Below the pieces are notes generated by a model that ran no database searches, was not told the DNA's origin, and saw nothing but the letters and a program-made list of their open reading frames with translations. Shown one piece after another: positions 16,291-24,675 of a DNA stretch of 64,000 bases; within the stretch, counting starts at the first letter, position 1, and the number at the start of each line of letters is the position of its first letter. Source of the DNA: Sedimentitalea arenosa (GTDB lineage Bacteria > Pseudomonadota > Alphaproteobacteria > Rhodobacterales > Rhodobacteraceae); NCBI RefSeq assembly GCF_016428585.1, contig NZ_JAELVR010000007.1:124001-188000 (forward strand), read 5' to 3'. Position numbers and translations under genes: made by a program.

Positions 16291-17613
16291 ATGCAGACGA
16301 GTTTCAGCCCCGAGCAACTGGCCGACCCGGCCATCGCGCGCAGCAACGAGATCCTGCGCAAATGCGTGCATTGCGGCTTCTGTACCGCCACCTGCCCCAC
16401 CTATCAGGTACTTGGAGACGAGCTCGACAGCCCGCGCGGGCGCATCTACCTGATCAAGGACATGCTCGAGAACGAGCGGGTGCCGGACGCCAAGACCGTC
16501 AAGCATATCGACCGCTGCCTCAGCTGCCTGGCCTGCATGACGACCTGTCCCTCGGGCGTACATTACATGCACCTGGTCGATCATGCCCGCGAGTATATCG
16601 AGAAGACCTACAAGCGCCCCCTTGGCGACCGGGCGCTGCGTTGGATCCTCGCGCGGATCCTGCCCTATCCGACGCGGTTCCGGATCGCCCTGCTGGGCGC
16701 CAAGATCGGGCGACCTTTCAAACGCCTGATGCCTGACGCCCGGCTGCGGGCGATGCTCGAGATGGCGCCGAAGGTCATTCCCCCGGTCAGCCGCAATGAC
16801 GATCCGCAGAGCTTCGCACCGGAAGGGCAACGCCGGATGCGGGTCGCCCTGATGACCGGCTGCGCGCAGAAGGCGCTGAACACCGACATCAACGACGCGA
16901 CGATCCGCCTGCTGCGCCGGTTTGGCTGCGAGGTCGTGGTGGCCGAAGGTGCCGGCTGTTGCGGAGCGCTGACCCATCACATGGGCAAGACGGAAGAAAG
17001 CCACGCCACGGCGGCGAAGAACATCCGCGCCTGGGCCCGTGAGATGGATGGCGACGGGCTCGATGCCATCGTGATCAACACTTCCGGCTGCGGCACCACG
17101 GTCAAGGATTACGGCCACATGTTCCGGGGCGAGGCGCTGGCCGGGGATGCGGCGCGGGTCTCGGCGATCGCGATGGACGTGAGCGAGCTTCTGGTGAAGC
17201 TGGACTTGCCCAAGGGCACCGAAACCGGCCTGACGGTCGCCTATCACGCCGCCTGTTCGCTGCAGCACGGCCAAAAGATCAAATCCTACCCCAGGGACCT
17301 GTTGAAATCGGCCGGGTTCACGGTGGTCGAGCCCGCCGACAGTCACCTGTGCTGCGGCTCGGCCGGCACCTACAACCTGATGCAGCCCGAGATCTCGGGG
17401 CAGTTGAAGGCGCGCAAGATCCGCACGCTCGAGGCCAAGGCCCCCGATGTCATCGCGGCAGGCAATATCGGCTGCATGATGCAGATCGGCTCCGGCACCG
17501 CGGTGCCGGTCGTGCACACGGTCGAACTGATCGACTGGGCGACGGGCGGGCCGCAACCGCCGGCGCTGTCAGGCGACGGCACGGCTGTGTCCGACGTGCC
17601 GATCCTCAGATAA
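16291..17613 (+). CDS. glcF: Glycolate oxidase iron-sulfur subunit GlcF
   Basis: GlcF passes electrons from the flavin subunits to the respiratory chain. The 440-residue protein has two 4Fe-4S motifs, CVHCGFCTATCP and CLSCLACMTTCP, followed by two cysteine-rich CCG-type domains (AEGAGCCGAL and SHLCCGSAGTY). It starts three bases after the glcE stop, so glcDEF is one operon. Confidence 0.95.
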   Translation: MQTSFSPEQLADPAIARSNEILRKCVHCGFCTATCPTYQVLGDELDSPRGRIYLIKDMLENERVPDAKTVKHIDRCLSCLACMTTCPSGVHYMHLVDHAREYIEKTYKRPLGDRALRWILARILPYPTRFRIALLGAKIGRPFKRLMPDARLRAMLEMAPKVIPPVSRNDDPQSFAPEGQRRMRVALMTGCAQKALNTDINDATIRLLRRFGCEVVVAEGAGCCGALTHHMGKTEESHATAAKNIRAWAREMDGDGLDAIVINTSGCGTTVKDYGHMFRGEALAGDAARVSAIAMDVSELLVKLDLPKGTETGLTVAYHAACSLQHGQKIKSYPRDLLKSAGFTVVEPADSHLCCGSAGTYNLMQPEISGQLKARKIRTLEAKAPDVIAAGNIGCMMQIGSGTAVPVVHTVELIDWATGGPQPPALSGDGTAVSDVPILR

Positions 17614-17666
17614 TTCGCAGCCTCCGCCCTATTCTTGCCGCAGGCTTCGGATAATCTGATCGCGGT

Positions 17667-18503
17667 GTGGATTTTTGGGGTGATGAAACGGTGGGACTCC
17701 GTGCATCTGTTTTTGTGCTCGCGCTTCTGGCGGGTGGAGCGGCGGCGCAGGACGGTCGGCTGGAACGGCTCGACACGACCGAGGCGGGCCGTGCGTGGGA
17801 AGCCGTCGGACGCCTCGATTTCCGCGGCAGCGGTTTCTGCACCGGGACTCTGATCGCGCCCGACCTGGTCCTCACGGCCGCCCACTGCCTGTTCGACCGC
17901 CAGACGAAGGCGCGGATCGCGCTCGACAGCGTCGAGTTCCTGGCCGGCTGGCGCAACGGGCGCGCTTCGGCCTATCGCGCGGTCCGGCGGGCGGTGGTGC
18001 ATCCCGACTACCGGTTCGGCGAGGCGATCTCGGCGGCACGGGTGCGCAACGACGTCGCCCTGCTGGAATTGCAGCACCCGATCAACAACACCACGGTGAC
18101 GCCGTTCGACACCGCGGCGCGACCCGGACAGGGCGAAGCGGTCGGCGTGGTCTCCTATGCCCATGATCGGGCCGAGGCCCCTTCCCTGCAGGAGGTCTGC
18201 GACGTGATGGCCCGCCAGCAGGGGGTGCTCGTCATGTCCTGCGATGTCGATTTCGGCTCCTCCGGCGCCCCGATCTTTTCCTTCGCGGGCGGCATACCGC
18301 GGATCGTGTCGGTCGTCTCCGCCAAGGCCGAGTTGGACGGGCGCCGCGTGGCGCTCGGCACCGCGCTCGACGAACCGCTGGCCCGGCTGCGTGGCGAACT
18401 GGCGCGGGGCGCGGGCTACGGACTCGACCCGTCGCCGACGGTGAACCGGCTCAGGGTCGGGCAGGAGCGACGCGACACCGGTGCGAAGTTCATCAGGCCC
18501 TGA
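17667..18503 (+). CDS. Secreted trypsin-like serine protease
   Basis: An N-terminal signal peptide (SVFVLALLAGGAAAQ) precedes a chymotrypsin-fold domain. The catalytic triad is visible as LTAAHC, RNDVALLEL and DFGSSGAPIF, although the serine context is GSSGAP rather than GDSGGP. The start is uncertain: GTG at 17667 gives 278 residues and a second GTG at 17691 gives a tighter signal peptide. Substrate unknown; likely periplasmic or exported. It follows glcF by 53 bases. Confidence 0.8.
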   Translation: MDFWGDETVGLRASVFVLALLAGGAAAQDGRLERLDTTEAGRAWEAVGRLDFRGSGFCTGTLIAPDLVLTAAHCLFDRQTKARIALDSVEFLAGWRNGRASAYRAVRRAVVHPDYRFGEAISAARVRNDVALLELQHPINNTTVTPFDTAARPGQGEAVGVVSYAHDRAEAPSLQEVCDVMARQQGVLVMSCDVDFGSSGAPIFSFAGGIPRIVSVVSAKAELDGRRVALGTALDEPLARLRGELARGAGYGLDPSPTVNRLRVGQERRDTGAKFIRP

Positions 18504-18513
18504 CCGCGCGGGT

Positions 18514-18544
18514 CTTGACAGCGCCACAGGCGCTTCCCATCTCA
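18514..18544 (+). promoter_or_regulatory. Sigma32 (RpoH)-type heat-shock promoter of hsp20
   Basis: CTTGAC (18514-18519), a 16-base spacer and CCCATCTCA (18536-18544) match the alphaproteobacterial heat-shock layout CTTG-N16/17-CCCAT-like. Transcription would begin near 18550, right where the structured leader of hsp20 begins. Confidence 0.55.
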
Positions 18545-18550
18545 ATCAGG

Positions 18551-18633
18551 CCGGAACGCCACAACGGGTTCCGGCACGTGAAACCGCCCGTCCAAACCGG
18601 AGGGCACATGTCAATCGCTCTATGAATGAGGAT
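18551..18633 (+). promoter_or_regulatory. ROSE-like RNA thermometer in the hsp20 leader
   Basis: The leader starts with a perfect seven-pair hairpin CCGGAAC/GTTCCGG (18551-18574), a weaker GCCC/GGGC middle stem, and ends in a hairpin that hides the ribosome site. There AUC-G-CUC (18614-18620) pairs with GAGGAU (18628-18633) across a seven-base loop with one bulged G. The UCGCU at 18615-18619 opposite AGGA is the conserved U(U/C)GCU element of ROSE thermometers, which melt on heating to allow translation of small heat shock proteins. Confidence 0.7.
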
Positions 18634-18640
18634 ACAGACC

Positions 18641-19108
18641 ATGCGTACATTCGACTTCGCTCCGCTGCACCGCGCCACCGTTGGCTTCGATCAGATCGCC
18701 GATCTGATGGACCGCGTGATGACCAACGATGTGGGCCAGTCCAGCTACCCCCCCTACAACATCGAGAAGACCGCCGCGGATTCCTACCGCATCTCGATCG
18801 CCGTCGCCGGCTTTTCGGCCAACGACCTGATGGTCGAGGTCAAGGAAAACGCTCTCGTCGTCGCCGCACGCAAGGCCGAGGATGACAGCGAACGCACCTA
18901 CCTCCATCGTGGCATCGCCACCCGCGCCTTCGAGCGCCGCTTCCATCTGGCCGACCACGTGCGCGTCACCGGCGCCAGCCATGTCGACGGCATGCTGCAT
19001 ATCGACCTCGAGCGGGAGGTGCCCGAAGCGCTGAAGCCGCGCCGGATCGAGATTGCCACGACCAAGGCTGTCGACACCGACGTCGTCGATGCCAAGGCCG
19101 TGAACTGA
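18641..19108 (+). CDS. Small heat shock protein Hsp20 (IbpA-like)
   Basis: This 155-residue holdase has an N-terminal arm and an alpha-crystallin domain from about residue 30 (YPPYNIEKTAADSYRISIAV, then AGFSANDLMVEVKENALVV) to about 135 (HIDLEREVPEALKPRRIEI). It binds unfolding proteins during heat stress. The ATG at 18641 follows GAGGAT, and the upstream leader carries a heat-shock promoter and a ROSE-like thermometer. Monocistronic, with a terminator 43 bases after the stop. Confidence 0.95.
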   Translation: MRTFDFAPLHRATVGFDQIADLMDRVMTNDVGQSSYPPYNIEKTAADSYRISIAVAGFSANDLMVEVKENALVVAARKAEDDSERTYLHRGIATRAFERRFHLADHVRVTGASHVDGMLHIDLEREVPEALKPRRIEIATTKAVDTDVVDAKAVN

Positions 19109-19150
19109 CAAAAGCCGAACCTCCGACTTACCTTATCGGACGGCTGCCGG

Positions 19151-19179
19151 CCCCGCGCCTTCGGGCGCGGGGTCTTTTT
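19151..19179 (+). terminator. Rho-independent terminator of hsp20
   Basis: CCCCGCGCC, loop TTCG, GGCGCGGGG form a perfect nine-pair stem with a stable UUCG tetraloop, followed by TCTTTTTG. Confidence 0.9.
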
Positions 19180-19180
19180 G

Positions 19181-20380
19181 TCAGATCCGCACCTGCATCG
19201 GCCCGAGGGTGCGCACCGCGCCATAGCCGCGCAGCCGCACCGGCGGCCCATCGAGCGACAAGTCGGGGGCAAGCCGCGCCAGCGCCTTGAGGGCTTCTTC
19301 CAGCTCGATTCGGGCCAGCGCCTCGCCAAGGCACCGATGCGGGCCGCCACCAAACACAGGGTGCAGCCGCGGATGATCGCTGCGGGTGATGTCAAAGCGG
19401 TTCGGATCGGCATAGATCGCGGGATCGCGCAGCGCGGTCAGCATCGATGCGGCGACGAAAGTGCCCTTGGGCAGCAGGTATCCCTCGACCTCGCGCGGCT
19501 CGGTACTGATCCGGGCCAGCGAACCGATCACCGGATCAAAGCGCAGCCCCTCGGAGACCGCCGCCGGCGCCCATCTGTCCGGGTCGGAAACCAGCATGGC
19601 CCACTGGTCGGGATGTAGCAGCAATTGCGACACCGTTGCCGTCAACGCGCCCCGCGTGGTGTCGGACCCGGCGACGACCAGCCCGACCATCTGCGCCCGC
19701 ACCTCGTTCTCGTCCAGCGGTCCACCGGCGACGCGATCCAGGTAGGCCGTCAGGAAATCCTCCTGCGGAGCCGCACGGCGATCGGCGATCAGCCCGGCGA
19801 CATAGCGGTACAGCGCCGCCATGTCCGCATCCGATTCGGCGCGTATCTCTTCCGAGCAGATCGAAAGCCCCCGGATCGCGGAATAGACGTGGCGCGCGAA
19901 CAGATCGGTGTCCTTCTCGGGCGCGCCGATGATCGCGGCGATGACCCGCGCCGGCATCGGCCCGGCGATCTCGGCGACGAAATCGACCGCGCCCGTGCCG
20001 CGCAGCGGCGCGATCATGCGTTCCGCACGTTCGGCGATGCCGGGGCGCAGTTCGGCGATGACCTTGTGGGCGAAGGTCCGCACCAGCGGCCCGCGCCGGT
20101 TGCGGTGGGTCTGGCCGTTGGCGAACAGGACCATGTCGCGCACGAAATCGAACATCGGCCCGCTGGTCACGCCCGCGGCCCACATCGCTTCGAGCTCGAC
20201 CTGCCGGGTCCAGCGGTCGTCGTTGAACGCCTCCATCTGCGCCATGGAAAAGCCCGACACGATGCCGAACTTGTCACGCGCGAGCGGTCCCTGCCGCCAC
20301 GCCGCCTGCATGAAGTCGTGATCGCCCTGCCCGTCGATGTAGTCGGGAAAGGGCGGGATATCCTTGACGGTGCGGGTCAT
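19181..20380 (-). CDS. Cytochrome P450
   Basis: The 399-residue soluble P450 shows the I-helix oxygen-binding motif VVAGSDTTRG, the ExxR helix (SEGLRFDP), and the heme-thiolate loop FGGGPHRCLGEALARIE near the C-terminus. The start at 20380 (MTRTVKDIPPFPDY) is chosen over an upstream ATG because of its typical P450 N-terminus. No ferredoxin or reductase gene is adjacent, so redox partners come from elsewhere. Substrate unknown. Confidence 0.93.
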   Translation of the reverse strand: MTRTVKDIPPFPDYIDGQGDHDFMQAAWRQGPLARDKFGIVSGFSMAQMEAFNDDRWTRQVELEAMWAAGVTSGPMFDFVRDMVLFANGQTHRNRRGPLVRTFAHKVIAELRPGIAERAERMIAPLRGTGAVDFVAEIAGPMPARVIAAIIGAPEKDTDLFARHVYSAIRGLSICSEEIRAESDADMAALYRYVAGLIADRRAAPQEDFLTAYLDRVAGGPLDENEVRAQMVGLVVAGSDTTRGALTATVSQLLLHPDQWAMLVSDPDRWAPAAVSEGLRFDPVIGSLARISTEPREVEGYLLPKGTFVAASMLTALRDPAIYADPNRFDITRSDHPRLHPVFGGGPHRCLGEALARIELEEALKALARLAPDLSLDGPPVRLRGYGAVRTLGPMQVRI

Positions 20381-20450
20381 GCGCCGAAGCCTAGCGCGGA
20401 TTTCCGCGGCTCGGCGCATGACCTCGCGTCATGCGCGATGTCGACCCCGG

Positions 20451-21926
20451 TCAGACCGACATGCAGATGTATTTCATCTCGAGGTAATCCTCGATCCCGT
20501 GATGACTGCCTTCGCGGCCAAGCCCCGATTGCTTGACGCCACCAAACGGCGCGACCTCTGTCGAGATGATGCCGGTGTTGACGCCGACGATGCCATATTC
20601 CAGCGCCTCGGCCACCTTGTAGACCCGGCTGAGGTCACGGGCATAGAAATAGGCCGCCAGACCAAAGATCGTGTCGTTGGCCATGGCGATCACCTCGTCC
20701 ACGTCATCGAACTTGAACAGCGGCGCCAGCGGGCCGAAGGTTTCCTCCTTGGCCACGGCCATCTCCTGCGTCACCCCGGTCACGACCGTGGGCTGGAAGA
20801 AGGTGCCGCCCAGATCGTGCCGGTTGCCGCCGGTCAACACCTCGCCGCCCTTCGCGGTCACGTCGCCCAGATGCTCCAGCACCTTGTCGACCGCCTCCTG
20901 GTTGATCAGCGGCCCGGTGGTCACGCCCTCGTTCAGACCGTCGCCCACGTTCAGCTTCTCGACCGCCGCCTTCAGCTTCTCGGCGAACGCGTCATAGATC
21001 CCGGCCTGCACATAGATGCGGTTTGCGCAGACACAGGTCTGGCCGTTGTTGCGGAACTTGCACATCATCGCGCCTTCGACGGCGGCATCCAGATCGGCGT
21101 CGTCGAACACGATGAACGGCGCGTTGCCGCCCAGCTCCATCGAGCATTTCATCACCTGGTCAGCGGCCTGTTTCAGCAGGATGCGCCCGACTTCGGTCGA
21201 CCCCGTGAAGGTCAGCTTGCGCACCGCCGGGTTCTCGCAGAACTCCTTGCCGATCTCGCTGGCCGAGGAGCTCGTGACCACGTTGAAGATGCCCGCCGGC
21301 AGACCGGCGCGATCCGCCAGCACGCCCATCACCAGCGCCGACAGCGGCGTTTCCTTGGCCGGGCGCGCGACAAAGGCGCAACCGGCGGCCAACGCGGGCG
21401 CGGCCTTGCGGGTGATCATCGCGTTCGGGAAATTCCACGGCGTGATCGAGGCGGCCACCCCGATCGGCTGTTTCAGCACCATGATGCGCTTGTCGCGCTG
21501 GTGGCCGGGGATGGTCTCGCCATAGACGCGCTTGGCCTCCTCGGCGAAGAACTCGACGAAAGACGCGCCATAGGCGATCTCGCCCACCGCCTCGTTCAGC
21601 GGCTTGCCCTGTTCGGCGGTCAGGATCGTGCCCAGGTCCTGCGCGTTCTCCATCATCAGGTCGAAGAACTTGCGCAGCAGCCCCGCGCGCTCCTTGCCGG
21701 TCATCGCAGCCCAGTCCTTCTGCGCCGCCTCGGCCTGCGCGATGGCATCGGCCACCTGTGCGCGGCTCAGGTCGGCGACCTCGGCGATCACGTCGCCACG
21801 GGCCGGGTTGATGACTTTGAAGGTGCCATTGTCACCATCGACCCATTGCCCGCCCACATAGGCCTGTGTCGCAAGCAGGTCGGGATCGTTCAGCAGCGAT
21901 CTGAGATCGGTTGTTGCATCCAGCAT
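20451..21926 (-). CDS. gabD: NAD(P)-dependent succinate-semialdehyde dehydrogenase
   Basis: This 491-residue aldehyde dehydrogenase has the catalytic glutamate motif MELGGNAPFIVFDDADLD and the catalytic cysteine in FRNNGQTCVCANRIY, with GSTEVGR for cofactor binding. The close match to GabD suggests oxidation of succinate semialdehyde to succinate, the last step of GABA breakdown, though related aldehydes cannot be excluded. The start at 21926 follows GGAGGACAC. It is divergent from an esterase gene. Confidence 0.88.
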   Translation of the reverse strand: MLDATTDLRSLLNDPDLLATQAYVGGQWVDGDNGTFKVINPARGDVIAEVADLSRAQVADAIAQAEAAQKDWAAMTGKERAGLLRKFFDLMMENAQDLGTILTAEQGKPLNEAVGEIAYGASFVEFFAEEAKRVYGETIPGHQRDKRIMVLKQPIGVAASITPWNFPNAMITRKAAPALAAGCAFVARPAKETPLSALVMGVLADRAGLPAGIFNVVTSSSASEIGKEFCENPAVRKLTFTGSTEVGRILLKQAADQVMKCSMELGGNAPFIVFDDADLDAAVEGAMMCKFRNNGQTCVCANRIYVQAGIYDAFAEKLKAAVEKLNVGDGLNEGVTTGPLINQEAVDKVLEHLGDVTAKGGEVLTGGNRHDLGGTFFQPTVVTGVTQEMAVAKEETFGPLAPLFKFDDVDEVIAMANDTIFGLAAYFYARDLSRVYKVAEALEYGIVGVNTGIISTEVAPFGGVKQSGLGREGSHHGIEDYLEMKYICMSV

Positions 21927-22011
21927 TGGGTGTCCTCCCGGAAAAATCCACTCGCAGAGGGAAAACAGGTGGGGCAAGATTTGTCTAGGGCAACATCGGG
22001 GAAACGGCGGC

Positions 22012-22797
22012 ATGGAGCTGGACGACGCTTACGCCAACGGGGCGCACATACCGGGATCGGACGCTTTTCCGCCGCGATGGCAGGCCGAAGCCGCCGCGTT
22101 TCGCGACGGGCTGGGCCGCCGCGCCGAGCTGGGTCTGCGCTATGGTGACAGCGCGCGGCAGGCCTTCGACCTGTTTCACCCCGAAGGCTCCGCACGGGGC
22201 ACGGTGATCTTCGTGCATGGGGGCTATTGGCGAGAGACCGACCGCAGCCTCTGGTCGCACCTTGCCGCCGGGCCTCTGGCGCGCGGCTGGGCGGTGGCGA
22301 TGCCGTCCTACGATCTCTGTCCCACTGTCCCGATCGCCGCTATCACCCGGCAGATCGCAACCGCGCTGCAGGCGATCGCCGGGCGCACGCAGGGTCCGAT
22401 CGCGCTCACCGGCCATTCCGCAGGCGGGCACCTGGCGGCGCGGATGCTCGACCCGGCGCTGACGCCGCCGGGCGTGGCCGGGCGGCTGGGCGCCGTGGTG
22501 CCGATCTCGCCGCTCTCGGATCTGCGCCCGCTCCTGCGCACCTCGATGAACGCCGATTTCGGCATGGACGAGGCCGCGGCACGGGCCGAAAGCCCGGTCC
22601 TGATGACCGACCGCCACCCGGCTCGCGTGACCGTCTGGGTCGGCGCGGACGAACGCCCCGTCTTCCTCGACCAGGCGCGCTGGCTGGCCAGGGCATGGCG
22701 CGCGGAACTGGTGATCGCACCCGACCGCCACCATTTCGACGTGATCGACCCGTTGACGGACCCCGAAAGCGACCTCGTGCGTCGCTTGACGGCTTGA
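22012..22797 (+). CDS. Alpha/beta hydrolase (esterase/kynurenine-formamidase-like)
   Basis: The 261-residue protein has the oxyanion-hole motif HGGYWR, the nucleophile elbow GHSAGGHLAAR, an acid candidate in WVGADERP and the late histidine RHHFDVID. This layout fits the BD-FAE/kynurenine formamidase group of hydrolases. No other tryptophan-catabolism gene is nearby, so the substrate is open. It is divergent from gabD and followed by creatinase on the same strand. Confidence 0.8.
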   Translation: MELDDAYANGAHIPGSDAFPPRWQAEAAAFRDGLGRRAELGLRYGDSARQAFDLFHPEGSARGTVIFVHGGYWRETDRSLWSHLAAGPLARGWAVAMPSYDLCPTVPIAAITRQIATALQAIAGRTQGPIALTGHSAGGHLAARMLDPALTPPGVAGRLGAVVPISPLSDLRPLLRTSMNADFGMDEAAARAESPVLMTDRHPARVTVWVGADERPVFLDQARWLARAWRAELVIAPDRHHFDVIDPLTDPESDLVRRLTA

Positions 22798-22909
22798 TTT
22801 TCGCCTCCGGTTCCCGCAAGCCATCCCCAGCCGGCGATGGCGTCGCCGGTCCGCTTTGCGATCCAATCCGTCCTGAACGCCGGGACCTTTCTGAAAAGGA
22901 GGGTCTGCT

Positions 22910-24118
22910 ATGACCGCACGCCCCGACATGTACCGCTTTCACAACGGCGAAAAGGCCGTTCTGCCGTTCCAACCAGCCGAATACGAGGCCCGTATCGCCG
23001 AGCTGCGCGAACGCATGGAAGCCGCCGGCGCCACCGCCGCCGTCTTCACGTCGATGCACAATATCGCCTATTACTCGGGCTTTCTCTACTGCGCGTTCGG
23101 CCGGCCCTACGGCCTGGTCGTGACGGAAACCGAATGCGTCACCATCTCGGCCGGGATCGACGCGGGTCAGCCCTGGAGGCGCAGTTTCTGCGACAACATC
23201 ACCTACACCGACTGGCAGCGGGACAATTTCTGGCGCGCCGTGCTGTCCGTCACCGGCACCGGCGGCGTCATCGGCTATGAGGGCGACCACCTCAGCCTGA
23301 TGCAGCGCGACAAGCTCGAGGACTTCCTGCAACCGCTCACGATGGTGGACCTGTTCGAAACCACCATGCGCCAGCGGATGCACAAGTCCGAGGCCGAGAT
23401 CGCGCTGATCCGGCAAGGCGCGCAGGTCGCCGACGTCGGCGGCTACGCGATCCGCGACGCGATCCGCGCGGGCGTGCGCGAAATCGACGTGGCGATGGCC
23501 GGACGCGACGCGATGGAGCTGGAAATCGCCAAGCGCTTCCCCGACGCCGAATACCGGGACACCTGGGTGTGGTTCCAGTCGGGCCTCAACACGGATGGCG
23601 CGCACAACCCGGTGACGGGCCGCGTCCTGGAACGCGGCGACATCCTGTCGCTCAACACCTTCCCGATGATCTCGGGCTATTACACCGCGCTCGAACGCAC
23701 CCTGTTCGTGGAGACCGTGGACGACGCCAGCCTTGCGATCTGGGAGGCCAACGTCGCCGCGCATGAATACGGCATGTCGCTGTTGCAACCGGGCGCCAGC
23801 TGCGCGGACGTCACCAACAAGATCAACGCCTTCTTCGCCGAGCGCGACCTCCTGCAATACCGCACCTTCGGCTATGGCCATTCCTTCGGGGTCCTGTCGC
23901 ATTACTACGGCCGCGAGGCCGGGCTGGAACTGCGCGAGGATATCGACACCGTGCTCGAACCCGGCATGGTGATCAGCATGGAACCGATGCTGACCATCGG
24001 GCAGGGCCAGCCGGGTGCCGGCGGCTACCGCGAGCACGACATCCTGGTGATCACCGAAGACGGCAACGAGAACATCACCGGTTACCCCTACGGTCCCGAC
24101 TTCAACGTCGTCGGCTGA
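22910..24118 (+). CDS. Creatinase (creatine amidinohydrolase)
   Basis: Creatinase splits creatine into sarcosine and urea. The 402-residue protein has the pita-bread M24 fold without metal ligands and the creatinase-specific segments HNIAYYSGFLYCAFGRPY, DTWVWFQSGLNTDGAHNPVT with the catalytic histidine, and FGYGHSFGVLSHYYGREAGL. AAAAGGAGG precedes the ATG. No sarcosine oxidase, creatininase or urease is in the window, so the rest of the pathway must lie elsewhere. Confidence 0.92.
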   Translation: MTARPDMYRFHNGEKAVLPFQPAEYEARIAELRERMEAAGATAAVFTSMHNIAYYSGFLYCAFGRPYGLVVTETECVTISAGIDAGQPWRRSFCDNITYTDWQRDNFWRAVLSVTGTGGVIGYEGDHLSLMQRDKLEDFLQPLTMVDLFETTMRQRMHKSEAEIALIRQGAQVADVGGYAIRDAIRAGVREIDVAMAGRDAMELEIAKRFPDAEYRDTWVWFQSGLNTDGAHNPVTGRVLERGDILSLNTFPMISGYYTALERTLFVETVDDASLAIWEANVAAHEYGMSLLQPGASCADVTNKINAFFAERDLLQYRTFGYGHSFGVLSHYYGREAGLELREDIDTVLEPGMVISMEPMLTIGQGQPGAGGYREHDILVITEDGNENITGYPYGPDFNVVG

Positions 24119-24128
24119 GTCCTACGGC

Positions 24129-24163
24129 GACACGCCCGCGCCGGGCACGGATGCGGGCGTGTC
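24129..24163. terminator. Hairpin between convergent creatinase and cupin genes
   Basis: GACACGCCCGC and GCGGGCGTGTC form a perfect 11-pair stem with a 13-base loop, reaching into the cupin stop codon. It lacks a T-run; it likely serves both converging genes. Confidence 0.5.
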
Positions 24164-24500
24164 ACAGCCGGATCACGTAATCCTTGCGGGTGGTCTCGAT
24201 CACCTCCCAGGTGCCGCTGAACCCCGGCCGCAGCACAAAGCTGTCGCCCGCGGTCACGACGTGCTCGTGACCCTCGGCATCTGCAATCACCGATCGGCCC
24301 GACAGGATGCGGCAATACTCCCATTCCTCGTAGCGGATATGCCATTTGCCAGGCGTCGACTCCCAGATCCCGCAATAAAGACCGTCACGCTCTTCAAGAT
24401 TCCAGGTCGTGAACACCGGGTCGCCCGCGATCAACCGGTCGGGCGCGGGGCGGTCGATTTCGCCGGGACCGTCCGGGGCGACGGGAAAGATCAGGGGCAT
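24162..24500 (-). CDS. Cupin domain protein
   Basis: A 112-residue single cupin barrel with the motifs GKWHIRYEEWEYCRILSG and GDSFVLRPGFSGTWEV, close to the DUF861 (ureidoglycolate-lyase-like cupin) group. The glutamates and histidine in the first motif could bind a metal. Function unknown. It is convergent with creatinase and divergent from pheT. Confidence 0.8.
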   Translation of the reverse strand: MPLIFPVAPDGPGEIDRPAPDRLIAGDPVFTTWNLEERDGLYCGIWESTPGKWHIRYEEWEYCRILSGRSVIADAEGHEHVVTAGDSFVLRPGFSGTWEVIETTRKDYVIRL

Positions 24501-24675
24501 GGGCGGTTCCTTCTCGATGGATCGCGCGAAACCTGCGGCAAACCTGTGGAATGCACAAGACACCACCGCGCAAGGCAAGGCCGCGCGGCGGCGGCAACAC
24601 CGCCTGCATCTTGCACCTTGGCGCAATCTTTGCCATTGCCACAGCAACACATTCCCAAGCGCAGGATGCTGTCGC

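Noticed and set aside
15976-17556. A 526-codon open frame on the minus strand
   Set aside because: Antisense of glcE/glcF, whose cysteine motifs are clearly on the plus strand.
18552-18574. GGAAC in the hsp20 leader as an EcfG promoter
   Set aside because: There is no CGTT 16 or 17 bases downstream; GGAAC here is one arm of the leader hairpin.
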